Shown here: positions 32,100 through 43,083 of the stretch, piece after piece
Layout: every line of letters begins with the position of its first letter
Position numbering within the stretch: the first letter of the stretch is position 1
The notes under the pieces: generated by a model
Told to the model about the DNA's origin: nothing
Database searches by the model: none
Seen by the model: only the letters and a program-made list of their open reading frames with translations
Source: Shewanella gelidimarina
GTDB lineage: Bacteria; Pseudomonadota; Gammaproteobacteria; Enterobacterales; Shewanellaceae
Assembly: GCF_023283945.1 (NCBI RefSeq)
Contig: NZ_JAKIKW010000020.1
Location: forward strand, 45,399-109,398
Length of the DNA: 64,000 bases
Direction of reading: 5' to 3'
Program-made: the position numbers and the translations under genes

Positions 32100-32828
32100 C
32101 TAAAAGTAGCTACTTAAATCATTAGCTTGCTCAATTTCTATTTGCTGTAACCTTTCCTCAGCCTGAGTAAGTAACTGCTGACATAAAGGTTCATGACAAG
32201 ATGAAATTAAGCCGATAACGGCTTCAAATTTCTTGCTATCTAACCATATTTGTCCAACGGCCAGTTTTGCATGGTCAAGGGTTAGCTCTGCTGGGTGTAA
32301 ATGTTTATCTAAATAAGCTAATCCTGATTTAGAGTCTGTTTGGCTAGCGATGAGTGCGACCGAATCGGCTTGAGTTCTCGCATGCTGTAAAGATACTTTT
32401 AGCATTGCACGTAGTAACTTCATATCACCTTGTTCTGCCGCCCACCATGCCGTTATTAATGCAAGCCCCGCCTGATTATATGAGGCATCAACAACACTAA
32501 CCTTGCCGACACAATTGACACCATTTTCAAATGGAGTTTGTCTATATCCCGTAATGTTCGCATCAATAAAACTCAAATGTTGAGGGATATTTTTCGCAGT
32601 TAATACTGCAAGTTCAGAGCGTATGCTCATACGCTGAGGTAACGTTAGAGCCCGTCGACACGCAGCTTTCAATGCACTACTTGAAAGTGTTTTTAGCGCA
32701 ACAACTTTTGCGCCATCAACACTCACTTCGCTAGCAAAGAAAGCACTTTGTTCTTTGATTATTCCTGATGCATCAGTCGTAATAGCGCTCAATAAAACAG
32801 AGATAGCCAAAAAGGCTGACAGCATCAA
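32100..32828 (-). CDS. Exported protein of the island operon, unknown function
   Basis: The 242-residue protein has an N-terminal signal sequence (MLSAFLAISVLLSAITTDA). The N-half has an LPP20-like alternation (VALKTLSSSALKAACRRAL, then a Cys-containing strand NCVGKVSVVDAS). The C-half is a series of helices resembling TPR-type repeats (LALITAWWAAEQGDMKLLRAM). Cys pairs in the mature part could form disulfides. The start overlaps the previous stop by 4 bp. I do not recognise it; an adaptor role is a guess from the helices. Confidence 0.65.
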   Translation of the reverse strand: MMLSAFLAISVLLSAITTDASGIIKEQSAFFASEVSVDGAKVVALKTLSSSALKAACRRALTLPQRMSIRSELAVLTAKNIPQHLSFIDANITGYRQTPFENGVNCVGKVSVVDASYNQAGLALITAWWAAEQGDMKLLRAMLKVSLQHARTQADSVALIASQTDSKSGLAYLDKHLHPAELTLDHAKLAVGQIWLDSKKFEAVIGLISSCHEPLCQQLLTQAEERLQQIEIEQANDLSSYF

Positions 32829-34117
32829 AGCTCCTCGGTGCTCGAGACTTTGCCCGATGCAGTTTCTGGGTTAGCGCTGTTATCATTTACGCCACCGACA
32901 ACTCTAATTTTGCCGCCTGAATTATCGCTAGCATTTAGGCTACTACCACCAACTTGCATCTCTTTAGCCGCTTTTTTTGCTGTTGCTTCCAAGCTCGGCG
33001 CATATACGGCAACACTGTATTGCCAATATCCATCCGCACTGCTAAAGCTTTTGACACTAACACCAGCTGGTAGCTTACCTTTGGCCAGTGTTGAGTAATC
33101 ATCTGACATTTTAAGTTGGCTCATAAAAGTATCTCGATCATCATCAAGCACTTTTACCTGATTAGGATCTTGCATAGAAGGGTCGTCATATTGAAATTGA
33201 GAAGAGCCTTCCATCTGTTTTTCGTCAAAACTACCTTGCCAATACACTTTTTCACCTTGCATTGTTGCCAGCAAAGCGTCGCGTGCACGAGTCTGCGATT
33301 GTGACTTTGCGGCACCGCGTAACTTATTAGCGATAGTCTTGTTTTTATTTTGTCTAATAATGGCTGATCCATAACCCATAACGATGACTTCACCAGAGTC
33401 TGCATGAGTAAGTATTTTGGCTCCTACAGGAGGTAAAACACCACCACGAATATCAGTAATAACTTGTTTGAAAATACTATTCGGATCGGTTGTGACTGCT
33501 ACAGCTCCGTGCTGTTTCCGTACTTGTGCACGAGTCTTTGGTGTAGAAATTAGACTGACCCGAACATTTTTCGACTCTGCATTGTCATATACATCGAATG
33601 TCACAAATCCAGCTAATGAGCCAGAAACTGACTCTTTACACGCTTCTGTCATTTTGTTTTGTGTATTAGCGACACTCTCTACTCCGGTATCGATAACATC
33701 CATACTGACAGACACTAGGTTGCTACACTGATGCTCAACCCCTTTCATATTTTCTATTAACTGCTTTTTGGCAATTAAGTATGCTTGGTTATAAGCCCCC
33801 CGTTTAGACAGCAGCGTTGCATTGATATTGTCATAGGTGGTGTAGCTAATGCTGCCGATAGATAAGATCCCAGTACCACTACCAACTTGAATCATTTTTA
33901 CGCCATCGTCATCACTATCAATTAATGCTTTATGTGCCACCGCAATAGCCAAATTTGCATCATCACCAACAATGGCATCTCCCTTAATAACCACTTGCTC
34001 AGTGTTTGCCAGTTCAACACCTGGTCTAGCGGGGATCATATCGGTCAAATCAAAAGCATCATTGGCCATAACTGGCATAGATAGCGCTAATGCCAATGTA
34101 AATAAGTTTAATTTCAA
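32825..34117 (-). CDS. Exported FlgT/LPP20-like protein of the island operon
   Basis: I start at TTG 34117, preceded by AAGGA, because it gives a clean signal peptide MKLNLFTLALALSMPVMA; the longer frame from 34153 would put 12 residues before it. The mature protein of about 412 residues contains an LPP20-like segment (GAYNQAYLIAKKQLIENMKG, then VTFDVYDNAESKNVRVSLIS) and a second repeat-like half near 270-385 that ends WQYSVAVYAP. A low-complexity Gly/Ser/Asn tail follows. It has no lipobox, so it is probably periplasmic. Function unknown. Confidence 0.72.
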   Translation of the reverse strand: MKLNLFTLALALSMPVMANDAFDLTDMIPARPGVELANTEQVVIKGDAIVGDDANLAIAVAHKALIDSDDDGVKMIQVGSGTGILSIGSISYTTYDNINATLLSKRGAYNQAYLIAKKQLIENMKGVEHQCSNLVSVSMDVIDTGVESVANTQNKMTEACKESVSGSLAGFVTFDVYDNAESKNVRVSLISTPKTRAQVRKQHGAVAVTTDPNSIFKQVITDIRGGVLPPVGAKILTHADSGEVIVMGYGSAIIRQNKNKTIANKLRGAAKSQSQTRARDALLATMQGEKVYWQGSFDEKQMEGSSQFQYDDPSMQDPNQVKVLDDDRDTFMSQLKMSDDYSTLAKGKLPAGVSVKSFSSADGYWQYSVAVYAPSLEATAKKAAKEMQVGGSSLNASDNSGGKIRVVGGVNDNSANPETASGKVSSTEEL

Positions 34118-34127
34118 AACAGTTTCC

Positions 34128-35495
34128 TTACCTATATCTAAGAGTAAAATCATTTTCGATACTAATAGCGGATAGTCCGCTGTTTCTTGTTGTTAAAGCT
34201 TGATTTATGGCGTCTGCTAGCTCGCCAGTCGCGCCCTTAAACCTAAGACTGGCAACAATGTTTTTATCTTTTTGTTCTATGGATACATCAGACACCCCAC
34301 CTAACGTACTCAACAAGGCTTGTAGTTTTTCGGGCTGTTTTATTTTTGATTGAGGCAACCAAATTTGTCTCACTAGACCGCCACGAGCAACAACTTGCGT
34401 AAATGCTTTTTGCAAAGATTGCTTTAAATTTCTGGCTTGTTGTTCATGAGCAAGATGAACAGACATTAAGTCTTGCTCAACTCGTTGGCTGTGGGGTAAA
34501 GCTAATAACGCAGGATTATTTTTCCAAGCGCCATAGATATTGCCGCTTAAATCTTGAACATTAACACTTAGGTGCAAACGACTAGTTTCTCCAGTGTTTG
34601 CTAGAGCAGCATCAGCTAATACCACTAAACTAGCAGTATTAGCGACCTCAACACCTTGCTCACTGAGCCATAACGTTAACTCTGTTTTTAGCGGTTCTGG
34701 TGCAACCACTTTAACCCTTGGAGAACCAATCACAGACAGGAGTTGCGAAGCTTGCTGAACTAGAGGCGATTTTTCTACAACAGCATGTACGGTCACTTGC
34801 AAGCCATGATTATCCATAGCTTTGCTATCTAAGGTCTGCCACTCCTTAACTAAGCCTTCACTATGGCTGGACAGTTGTTGCCCTATAATCTCTTGCATTT
34901 GAGTGGTTTCATCATCATTCAACACCTGTAAATTTAACTGTGATGATTGACTATGTTGTTGCGTCAACCAGACGCCAACAACCTGTGAAACTGCTCTCTG
35001 CAAGGCATCCATTTCTGCATAATGGCGGGCTGAACGGCCATTTTTAGGCCAACCTTCACCGGATACAGTTACGCTTATGTTTTGAGTATCTTCTTCCCAA
35101 CCTTGGGATGTAGGCTCAGCTAAATCTTTTAAAGACAAACTAACAGTGACACAAGTATCATTGCCGCTAAGGGTTGGTGAAGACGTTGATAGTGGAATAG
35201 CGTCCATATTCAGCCCTTCTAACAGATAACTTCGCTGTTGCTCATAGAGACTTGCATTCTTTTTACTTAATGAAGTTTCTACCGTTGTCTTATTATCAGT
35301 TATAGCTAAAATTTTGTTGCCTTTAATAAAAGCTGCTAGCTCCACTGCAGCGAGTGCTCTAGCACTTGAAACAGCCACACTTCCACGACCATAAGCACAG
35401 GCTGTCGTTTGCATGGTTGCATCAGACAACACCTTAACCTCGGCGGCCAACGGTGTGGATAATAAGGCTAATAAACTCAACCCTATTGTTCTCAT
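34128..35495 (-). CDS. Exported FlgT-like protein of the island operon
   Basis: The 455-residue protein has a signal peptide (LSLLALLSTPLAA). Residues about 30-130 form an LPP20-like unit (SSARALAAVELAAFIKGNK then TCVTVSLSLKDL). Residues about 140-250 resemble the FlgT N-domain: VSGEGWPKNGRSARHYAEMD, DALQRAVSQVVGVWL, closing with GLQVTVHAVVEK. A FlgT middle-domain-like region follows (LVVLADAALA). In Vibrio, FlgT builds the H-ring around the flagellar basal body. There is no FlgT C-domain at its end, but one is suggested in the next upstream gene. It overlaps that gene by 4 bp. Confidence 0.72.
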   Translation of the reverse strand: MRTIGLSLLALLSTPLAAEVKVLSDATMQTTACAYGRGSVAVSSARALAAVELAAFIKGNKILAITDNKTTVETSLSKKNASLYEQQRSYLLEGLNMDAIPLSTSSPTLSGNDTCVTVSLSLKDLAEPTSQGWEEDTQNISVTVSGEGWPKNGRSARHYAEMDALQRAVSQVVGVWLTQQHSQSSQLNLQVLNDDETTQMQEIIGQQLSSHSEGLVKEWQTLDSKAMDNHGLQVTVHAVVEKSPLVQQASQLLSVIGSPRVKVVAPEPLKTELTLWLSEQGVEVANTASLVVLADAALANTGETSRLHLSVNVQDLSGNIYGAWKNNPALLALPHSQRVEQDLMSVHLAHEQQARNLKQSLQKAFTQVVARGGLVRQIWLPQSKIKQPEKLQALLSTLGGVSDVSIEQKDKNIVASLRFKGATGELADAINQALTTRNSGLSAISIENDFTLRYR

Positions 35496-36619
35496 GTACG
35501 CTTCTCCAAAAATCCCTGAGGCGTGCCGACAGATACGGCAAAGACCTTAATATTTGAATCTGGACGATAAATACCATTCTCAGCTTTATCTTTGATTTCA
35601 TCAGCTAAGTCATTATCTTTCCAACGAATAATTTCACCGATAGAGCTGTTGGCTGACGGAGTTACATTTGCCACACAGATAGGTTCCACAAATCCACCTT
35701 CATAACTGAATACGATCATGGTTTCGTTAGGTAAAACACCCGCATTTTGACCGCGGTCTAAACTTAATTGATTGCCTTTAATTCCCATAACTTGTGTAGT
35801 TGCAGGCATTTCGGTAAGCATGCGTGTTAATAAAATATCTATTCCTCGAGACGCCATATCATTGATAACAGCGTTCACATGAGCAGTGTCAAAGTATCTG
35901 AAGCCACTCACATAACGGTTACTAGCCTTAATATATTTGAGCTCAGAACGCTCACGGACATCTTCAGATTTAACTCTGATTTTACCTAAATTAGGGTGGG
36001 ATAATTTTTCGCGAGTATAAGGATTTAATACCGAGCTAGTGAGTTCTAACGTGTAGTCCATCCAACTGGTAATGCTGCCTTCATTTTTGACTGTTCGAAC
36101 AGAATCTAACTTAACAATATAATCAGGTTTAAGAACCTGTTGCTGGCTGACTCTTTCTGCTAACGCTTTAGCCCCTTGCTGTTCAAGGTATATTTGCTGT
36201 TCTTTTGATACGACTGCGTCATCACGAGTAACAATTCGAAAACGGTTAATACCAGCAAACTGGTTTTCTAACATCAATAACAATTGCTGATCTTCAAAGG
36301 AGCTTAACGCTTCCACTCCTTCTCCCTCACCCTTAACTCTGGCTACATCAAAGTACATACGTACAACGGGTTTCTTCAGCGGGCAGCCTTCGTTTTCATT
36401 GTTAGCATCGAAGCTACAAAGATTTAAGCCTTGAGTATCAAAATATGAAGGTACGCGAATATCACTATCACTGAATTCGTAAGCACTTTTTGCTATCTCC
36501 GCATTTGATGCGCGATTACTTACTTTTGTCATTTTAGTTTGCACTGCTTTATCACTCTGACAACTAGCCAGTAAGGCCACAGTGAGTAAAGATAGTGTAA
36601 TATGTTTTACTAATTTCAT
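35492..36619 (-). CDS. Lipoprotein with CsgG/FlgT-C-like features, island operon
   Basis: The 375-residue protein has a lipoprotein signal with lipobox LLASC (Cys20). The mature part has a CsgG/FlgO-like pattern: a strand, a helix LLLMLENQFAGINRFRIVTR, then PDYIVKLDSVRTVKNEGS and TLELTSSVLNPYTREKL. The C-terminal section (LSLDRGQNAGVLPNETMIVF, then a cytosine-free strand and SSIGEIIRW) resembles the FlgT C-terminal SH3-like domain. Expected at the outer membrane. It may form oligomeric rings as CsgG does; this is inference from the fold pattern. Confidence 0.7.
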   Translation of the reverse strand: MKLVKHITLSLLTVALLASCQSDKAVQTKMTKVSNRASNAEIAKSAYEFSDSDIRVPSYFDTQGLNLCSFDANNENEGCPLKKPVVRMYFDVARVKGEGEGVEALSSFEDQQLLLMLENQFAGINRFRIVTRDDAVVSKEQQIYLEQQGAKALAERVSQQQVLKPDYIVKLDSVRTVKNEGSITSWMDYTLELTSSVLNPYTREKLSHPNLGKIRVKSEDVRERSELKYIKASNRYVSGFRYFDTAHVNAVINDMASRGIDILLTRMLTEMPATTQVMGIKGNQLSLDRGQNAGVLPNETMIVFSYEGGFVEPICVANVTPSANSSIGEIIRWKDNDLADEIKDKAENGIYRPDSNIKVFAVSVGTPQGFLEKRT

Positions 36620-36627
36620 AACAAATC

Positions 36628-37527
36628 CTAATTATCGAACATCCATTTACTGATAGGGGCTTGTACTTGTGTCTCTATCCGTTGTAATGCAGCAGATTTA
36701 GCCATTGCAGTGCTAGAGCCTGTGCCTTCAGCCACTAAATGACGTTGATGCAATACTCTAAACGGTGACTCTGTTTCTGTAATAGTGAGTTGCAAGTTGG
36801 CTTGTGCTTGGCGTTGGGAGCCTCTTTTGGCATGTTTCCATTTGAGGTTAGCTTTTACCCATAACTCAGTATTACCACTTTGAGGTAGCGAGAGACTTAA
36901 TGCCGATTTAATAGTGGTTAATTCATTACTGGCGATCACTTTGCAAGAAATGGCATCTAGTGCATGACGTCTTTCACGTTGAAATGACTCAAGTTGATGA
37001 GATACTTCTGCATTTTCGCCACCGAGTAAATTGAGTACTCTTAAGCGCTTGTTAGCAAGTTCAAGCGTTTCACCATAGTGAAGCGCCCATATGAATTTTT
37101 GGGTTGGCAGTGAAGGGGGCTTTGACAAGCGAGACACTACAGCCAACTCATTTTCTAAGTTTGCTATTAGTGTGGATTTTTTAATTCCAAGCAATAATGC
37201 ACTTTCGTTATCTAATTGTGCAGCCTTTAACTCCTGCACGCCTTCAAGAGTAAAAGGCAAGCTATTCATCTGGCTAGATTGCTTAAAATTAGTTTCTGTA
37301 TGGCTATTATTAGTGCTTAAGGTCTGAGTTTGTTCAACGCGATAATCAACACTTAATTGTGCCACTATCTCACTTAAGGCTGCATCTCTGGCAGCGATAC
37401 GATCGCTGCCAGTCCCAACTCCAACAATAAAATCATCATATTGAGGAGTATGAGTCACCCACTCAGGCCAAGCATATACAGAAGAACTAAAAGCAATTGC
37501 CAAAAAGGCAAATAGGCTTTTAATCAT
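36628..37527 (-). CDS. LPP20-domain periplasmic protein, island operon
   Basis: The 299-residue protein has a signal peptide cleaved near residue 19 (SSSVYA). The mature start is the clearest LPP20 signature in the operon: WPEWVTHTPQYDDFIVGVGT, then RIAARDAALSEIVAQLSVDY. The domain ends near residue 120 with a strand. The C-half contains a second unit (LTITETESPFRVLHQRHLVA, then the helix STAMAKSAALQRIETQV). It has no lipobox, so it is soluble in the periplasm or held by partners. The gap to the next gene is 8 bp. Confidence 0.78.
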   Translation of the reverse strand: MIKSLFAFLAIAFSSSVYAWPEWVTHTPQYDDFIVGVGTGSDRIAARDAALSEIVAQLSVDYRVEQTQTLSTNNSHTETNFKQSSQMNSLPFTLEGVQELKAAQLDNESALLLGIKKSTLIANLENELAVVSRLSKPPSLPTQKFIWALHYGETLELANKRLRVLNLLGGENAEVSHQLESFQRERRHALDAISCKVIASNELTTIKSALSLSLPQSGNTELWVKANLKWKHAKRGSQRQAQANLQLTITETESPFRVLHQRHLVAEGTGSSTAMAKSAALQRIETQVQAPISKWMFDN

Positions 37528-38228
37528 TAGCTTTTAGCTTCCTGCTCTTGTTGTAACTGCTTAACAGCATCAATAGTCGCGAGCTCTAAATCAATAATAT
37601 CATTAGCTTCTAGTGCTAGAGATAATTGATCTTTCGCTTTGAGTAATGCATTACCTAGGTCTTTAGGATCTTCTTCTTTTTCATCACTGAGAAGAGAGCC
37701 GAATACTGAACCACCTAAATTGGCAGCAGTAGCTTTTGCTACCTCTGTACTATGCTCTGATAATATATAAGCAGACTCTGCGATTTCTAGAGCCAAAGTT
37801 GTTGTCAGTTCTATATTTTGGTCATAAACATTTTCATTGGCTTTGGTATAAACATCTATTTTATGGCCAATTTTTTCATCTTCTGTTTTTGCACCAGCAT
37901 CAAACTTATCAATAGCGAGTTGAAGTGCTTCAGGAGTTGCTCCCCGGTATGAATATAAAAATGCTTGCACATCTGTATAGTTTTCAGTTTGCTTTCTGTA
38001 CTCACCAATAACGTTACGCTGGCGTTCTAATATCGCTGCTGCCATATTAAGGAACTCATCGACGCCAGGTTGAATAGTAACAGGACTGTAGCCTAATTCA
38101 TCCATTTTTACAGTCAATTCAGACACCGCTTGATTACGGTCAAGCGTTGCTGCAGCGTCATCAGATGTAGATACACAACCAGTAAATAATGGGACGCATA
38201 TTAATGCGCTAATGAGGGTTTTCTTCAC
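37527..38228 (-). CDS. Alpha-helical lipoprotein, first gene of the island operon
   Basis: The 233-residue protein has a lipobox LFTGC (Cys18). The rest is almost entirely helical and acidic with heptad-like runs (MAAAILERQRNVIGEYRKQ and ALLKAKDQLSLALEANDII) and ends in a Gln/Glu-rich helix. AAGGAG lies before the ATG. I do not recognise the family; it could be a structural lipoprotein. It shares one base with the next gene (TAATG). Promoter elements upstream are not obvious. Confidence 0.72.
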   Translation of the reverse strand: MKKTLISALICVPLFTGCVSTSDDAAATLDRNQAVSELTVKMDELGYSPVTIQPGVDEFLNMAAAILERQRNVIGEYRKQTENYTDVQAFLYSYRGATPEALQLAIDKFDAGAKTEDEKIGHKIDVYTKANENVYDQNIELTTTLALEIAESAYILSEHSTEVAKATAANLGGSVFGSLLSDEKEEDPKDLGNALLKAKDQLSLALEANDIIDLELATIDAVKQLQQEQEAKS

Positions 38229-38880
38229 AAGACAGCTCCTTTAATATTAAAAATATCAAGGAAGGTTAAAAGAGAGTCTTTTGTAAAAAGTATCTCCCCC
38301 TAAAATTTTGCTTAACTCTTCCTTGAACTAAGCGCTGATACTACAACAATAAAAAAACAGAAGATACTGTTCTATATCATGTTTTGCACAAAGCCTTGCA
38401 AAGGCTTATCAAGTTACGACGTTTGTTAACATGGGGGCGTGGGGGGGCATGTGTTTTTAGTGGAACTATTATGTAGAATTTGAAATTGCAGGATATATAT
38501 CTAAATTGGAAGTTAAAACGAAATTAAACTAATAGATAGCTAATCACTTCACCAATAGTGCTCCAATAATAAACATAAGTGCCATTTGTAACTCACTAAA
38601 TTAAAGCTAAAACAATAAATAATTATAAAACATAAAATTAGAGTTCTTATAAGCAAGTATAACTCCTCCTTCCCGCTAACTGTCCGTGTATATATAGGCC
38701 TCAAACCAGTGGTATCTATGGTGATGCATTGGTGTGAAGGCTCTCGTAAGCTTATTGCTAGTAGTTGACGCCTATTCTAGAAATATAATGGGATATGAAA
38801 TAAACCATGAGATTGAAAGCATATGATGCAATCAATCGTTGAGCATGGCGATAAAGATTTACAACAGATTACGGCCGCAC
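38229..38880. other. Long gene-free interval upstream of the island operon
   Basis: This 650-bp stretch is AT-rich and I see no gene. It should hold the operon's promoter. It contains a small hairpin AAGCCT...AGGCTT near 38393 and a strikingly G-rich patch at 38431-38451 between two CATG-like ends. No transposase remnant was recognised. Confidence 0.6.
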
Positions 38881-38956
38881 CTTAGTTTAGGAATACTCCC
38901 AAAAGCCATGTGAATGAAAAAACCAGTCGGGAGCACCAACTGGCTTAATAAAATCG
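38881..38956. repeat. Right copy of the direct repeat bracketing the island
   Basis: CTTAGTTTAGGAAT at the left end, a hairpin with CCAACTGGCTTAATAAAA near the right end, and TCG at the end match the copy at 29289-29367 in order and orientation. The hairpin here acts as the fadA terminator. Confidence 0.7.
38917..38946 (-). terminator. fadA terminator
   Basis: AAGCCAGTTGG and CCGACTGGTT pair (two G-U) around a 5-base loop on the minus-strand RNA, followed by six T. It lies about 48 bp past the fadA stop. Confidence 0.88.
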
Positions 38957-38993
38957 CTAAACGATTATTTAATTAATTATTATCAATCGAAGC

Positions 38994-40175
<1,182 letters not shown>

Positions 40176-42329
40176 TTAAGCCTGCTGGTAGTAGCTGCCA
40201 TTGTTGGCGGCGAGTTCACGCATAGTGTCGGTTACTTGATATAGGCCACCTAGGTGAGCATATTTGTCAGCGAGAGCGACAAAGTTAGCAACACCCATAG
40301 TATCTAGATAACGGAATACACCGCCTCTAAAGGGTGGGAAACCAAGGCCATAAACTAAGCCCATATCCGCTTCAGCAGGCGAAGCGATAATACCTTCTTC
40401 AAGACAGCGTACCGTCTCGATAATCATTGGGATCATTGTACGAGCGATGATCTCATCTGACTCAAATGCTTTCTTCTCGCCAAACTCAGCTTGCAGTAAC
40501 GCATAGCTCGTTGGGTCTAAATCTTTCTTTGGCTTACCGCGACGGTCAACCGAATATTGGTAGAAGCCTTTGTTGTTCTTCTGACCAAAACGCTCAGCTT
40601 CAAACATCACGTCAATGGCATCTTTACCTGTTTTACCCATACGCTCTGGGAAACCTTCCGCCATAACGGCTTGAGCATGGTGGCCCGTATCAAGGCCAAC
40701 AACATCAAGTAAGTATGCAGGACCCATAGGCCAGCCAAACTGCTTCTCCATGACTTTATCGATAGCCGCAAAGTCTGCGCCATCAGCGAGTAGGCCACTG
40801 AAGCCTGCAAAATATGGAAACAATACACGGTTTACGAAGAAACCAGGGCAGTCGTTAACAACGATAGGGGTTTTACCCATCTTGCTGGCGTAAGCAACAA
40901 CAGAAGCAATCGTTTCTTCAGAGCTGTTTTCGCCGCGAATAATTTCTACTAAAGGCATTTTGTGCACTGGGTTAAAGAAGTGCATGCCACAGAAGCGCTC
41001 AGGCTTTTTAAGGCTCTTAGCAAGTAGGTTGATTGAGATCGTCGAGGTATTTGAAGTGATGATCGTATCTTCACTAACATGCTGCTCAACTTCTGCTAGC
41101 ACCATCGATTTAACTTTTGGATGCTCAACAACGGCTTCAACAATAATATCTACCGCTTTAACGGGGGCGTAATCCAGCGTTGGGGTGATGTTGTTGAGTA
41201 CCACTGCCATTTTAGCAGGGGTAGAACGGCCACGTTTAACTTGTGCGGTTAGCAGTTTAGATGCTTCATTAAGGCCTAAATCTAGCGCAGGTTGCGCAAT
41301 ATCTTTCATCACGATTGGGGTGCCTTTACTTGCACTCTGGTAAGCAATTCCCCCGCCCATGATCCCAGCCCCTAATACTGCAGCTGAATTAACTTTCTTA
41401 GCAAGCTTGCCTGCTTTCTTGGCTTTACCTTTAACCAACTGGTCGTTTAGGAAAATACCAATCAGTGCTTGAGCCACTTCGGTTTTAGCGAGTTTCACGA
41501 AGGCTTGATGTTCAATTTTTAGTGCCGCAGCGCGATCGCATTGTGCCGCTTGCTCGATAACACTGACCACAGCCATTGGCGCGGGGTAGTGTTTACCTGC
41601 AACTTTAAAGACCATGCCTTTAGCGGTTGCAAATGACATCATAGCTTCAAGTTTTGGCAGCGTGAGTGGCGCTAGCTTTCTAGCTCGGCGCGTCTGCCAA
41701 TCGAGCTTTTCTGCGATGGCATCTTTCAACATTCTAAGTGCCGCACTTTGCAGTTTTTCTGGTGCAACAAGCGCATCGATAGCACCAATTTTTAATGCGG
41801 CATCTGGTCGTTGATCTTTGCCTGAGGTGATCCATTCAAGAGCATTGTCTGCGCCGACGACGCGAGGTAAGCGAACAGTGCCGCCAAAACCTGGAATGAT
41901 GCCTAACTTAGTTTCTGGTAGACCAATGCGAGCGGTGGTGTCTGCAACACGGAAATCGGTGGCTAGGATGGTTTCACATCCAGCGCCGAGTGCAAATCCA
42001 TTAATGGCTGAAATCGTCGGGAACGGCAGATCTTCCAATTTGTTGAAAACAACATTAGCTTGTTCCAACCAAGACAGTAGTACTGAATCTTCTTCAGCAA
42101 AAAGTCCCAAGAATTCAGTAATGTCAGCACCAACAATAAATGCAGATTTTGCTGACGTTAGCATTAAACCTTTGATATTGTTATTTTGCTTAATGCTGTC
42201 GAGTGCAGCATTTAAAGAGTCGATGGTTTCTCTATCGAACTTATTGACCGAACCTTGTGCGTTAAAACACAAATGAGCGATATTGTCCTCAAGTAACTCA
42301 ACCTCAATTGTAGGGCTTTGGTAGATCAT
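40176..42329 (-). CDS. fadB: Fatty acid oxidation complex alpha subunit FadB
   Basis: FadB combines enoyl-CoA hydratase/isomerase and 3-hydroxyacyl-CoA dehydrogenase activities. The 717-residue product has an N-terminal crotonase domain ([19 protein letters not shown] and [20 protein letters not shown], with both catalytic Glu present), and from about residue 315 the NAD-binding domain ([18 protein letters not shown]) and the catalytic His region [24 protein letters not shown] precedes the start. It is likely controlled by fatty-acid-responsive repressors; a PsrA-like palindrome lies upstream. Confidence 0.98.
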   Translation of the reverse strand: MIYQSPTIEVELLEDNIAHLCFNAQGSVNKFDRETIDSLNAALDSIKQNNNIKGLMLTSAKSAFIVGADITEFLGLFAEEDSVLLSWLEQANVVFNKLEDLPFPTISAINGFALGAGCETILATDFRVADTTARIGLPETKLGIIPGFGGTVRLPRVVGADNALEWITSGKDQRPDAALKIGAIDALVAPEKLQSAALRMLKDAIAEKLDWQTRRARKLAPLTLPKLEAMMSFATAKGMVFKVAGKHYPAPMAVVSVIEQAAQCDRAAALKIEHQAFVKLAKTEVAQALIGIFLNDQLVKGKAKKAGKLAKKVNSAAVLGAGIMGGGIAYQSASKGTPIVMKDIAQPALDLGLNEASKLLTAQVKRGRSTPAKMAVVLNNITPTLDYAPVKAVDIIVEAVVEHPKVKSMVLAEVEQHVSEDTIITSNTSTISINLLAKSLKKPERFCGMHFFNPVHKMPLVEIIRGENSSEETIASVVAYASKMGKTPIVVNDCPGFFVNRVLFPYFAGFSGLLADGADFAAIDKVMEKQFGWPMGPAYLLDVVGLDTGHHAQAVMAEGFPERMGKTGKDAIDVMFEAERFGQKNNKGFYQYSVDRRGKPKKDLDPTSYALLQAEFGEKKAFESDEIIARTMIPMIIETVRCLEEGIIASPAEADMGLVYGLGFPPFRGGVFRYLDTMGVANFVALADKYAHLGGLYQVTDTMRELAANNGSYYQQA

Positions 42330-42473
42330 TGCTTGCTTCCTTATAGCTTAAGTTAAATATCCACTCTTACTTTTGTGAGTAAATATAACTCTCTTCTTCA
42401 CAGCAGCTTCGGCCATCATTTGACCAGTTGTTGCTCAGTGTGCGACTAATCACATTAAATTACAACACCCAAT

Positions 42474-42489
42474 TTAAACGACCGTTTTG
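42474..42489. promoter_or_regulatory. Candidate PsrA/fatty-acid repressor site upstream of fadB
   Basis: TTAAACGACCGTTTTG contains the pattern AAAC-N4-GTTT, which resembles the known PsrA operator type. It lies about 147 bp upstream of the fadB start. The match is to a loose consensus. Confidence 0.35.
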
Positions 42490-42772
42490 TTTTTGCTTGC
42501 GCGTTACTGCTAATGGATTAATATCAATGACTTACTGTGGTTGTGGCGTGTGTGTATCTTGTTTTAACCTAAAACTATAGTGTTAAAATAGGCATGAAAT
42601 GTTTGAAGTACTAAATTTTTTTATTAAATAAACCAGTGTGTACGCTTTCTCATTTGTAAATCACTCTGGTTAGAGCTGCTGTGATTAAAGCGCGACTTTT
42701 TCTGTTATTAACCTAGTAACTTTACGTGGATTTTGGTGAAAGGCAGTTACTAATAGTTAAGCCAAAAAATAA

Positions 42773-43066
42773 AAATTTAAGGGGATTGCTGAGTATGTAT
42801 TTAATGCTCAGGCCCATAGGGCTGAATCCAAGCGCAGAATGACCAGTCTATAGGCACTAGACTTCATTGAAAACGCAGCTCAGGTAAGAGTGCTATACCG
42901 CTATGATTTGGAATATGCCAGTCAATACGCTGAGCTGCCAATATCGATTGACGACTTGCGGATTAAAGTCAAAATGAAGGGGGCAGTCTGTAAATCAGAA
43001 TGCTCGATGCTTATATGCATTAAAAATGAGGAGTTTACTAAGTTTAGACTTCACTACGCCTTTTAA
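42773..43066 (+). pseudogene. Possible decayed small gene with an in-frame stop
   Basis: One frame reads for 97 codons with a single internal TAG at 42851. The second half (QVRVLYRYDLEYASQYAEL, then ISIDDLRIKVKMKG) has a protein-like composition but no start codon or ribosome site. A stop-free run of 70 codons is not rare by chance, so support is weak. No family recognised. Confidence 0.25.
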
Positions 43067-43083
43067 TGCCGGATGAATATTAT

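Noticed and set aside
41818..42276. 152-codon plus-strand frame opposite fadB
   Set aside because: Antisense to the conserved FadB crotonase domain; no motif or ribosome site.
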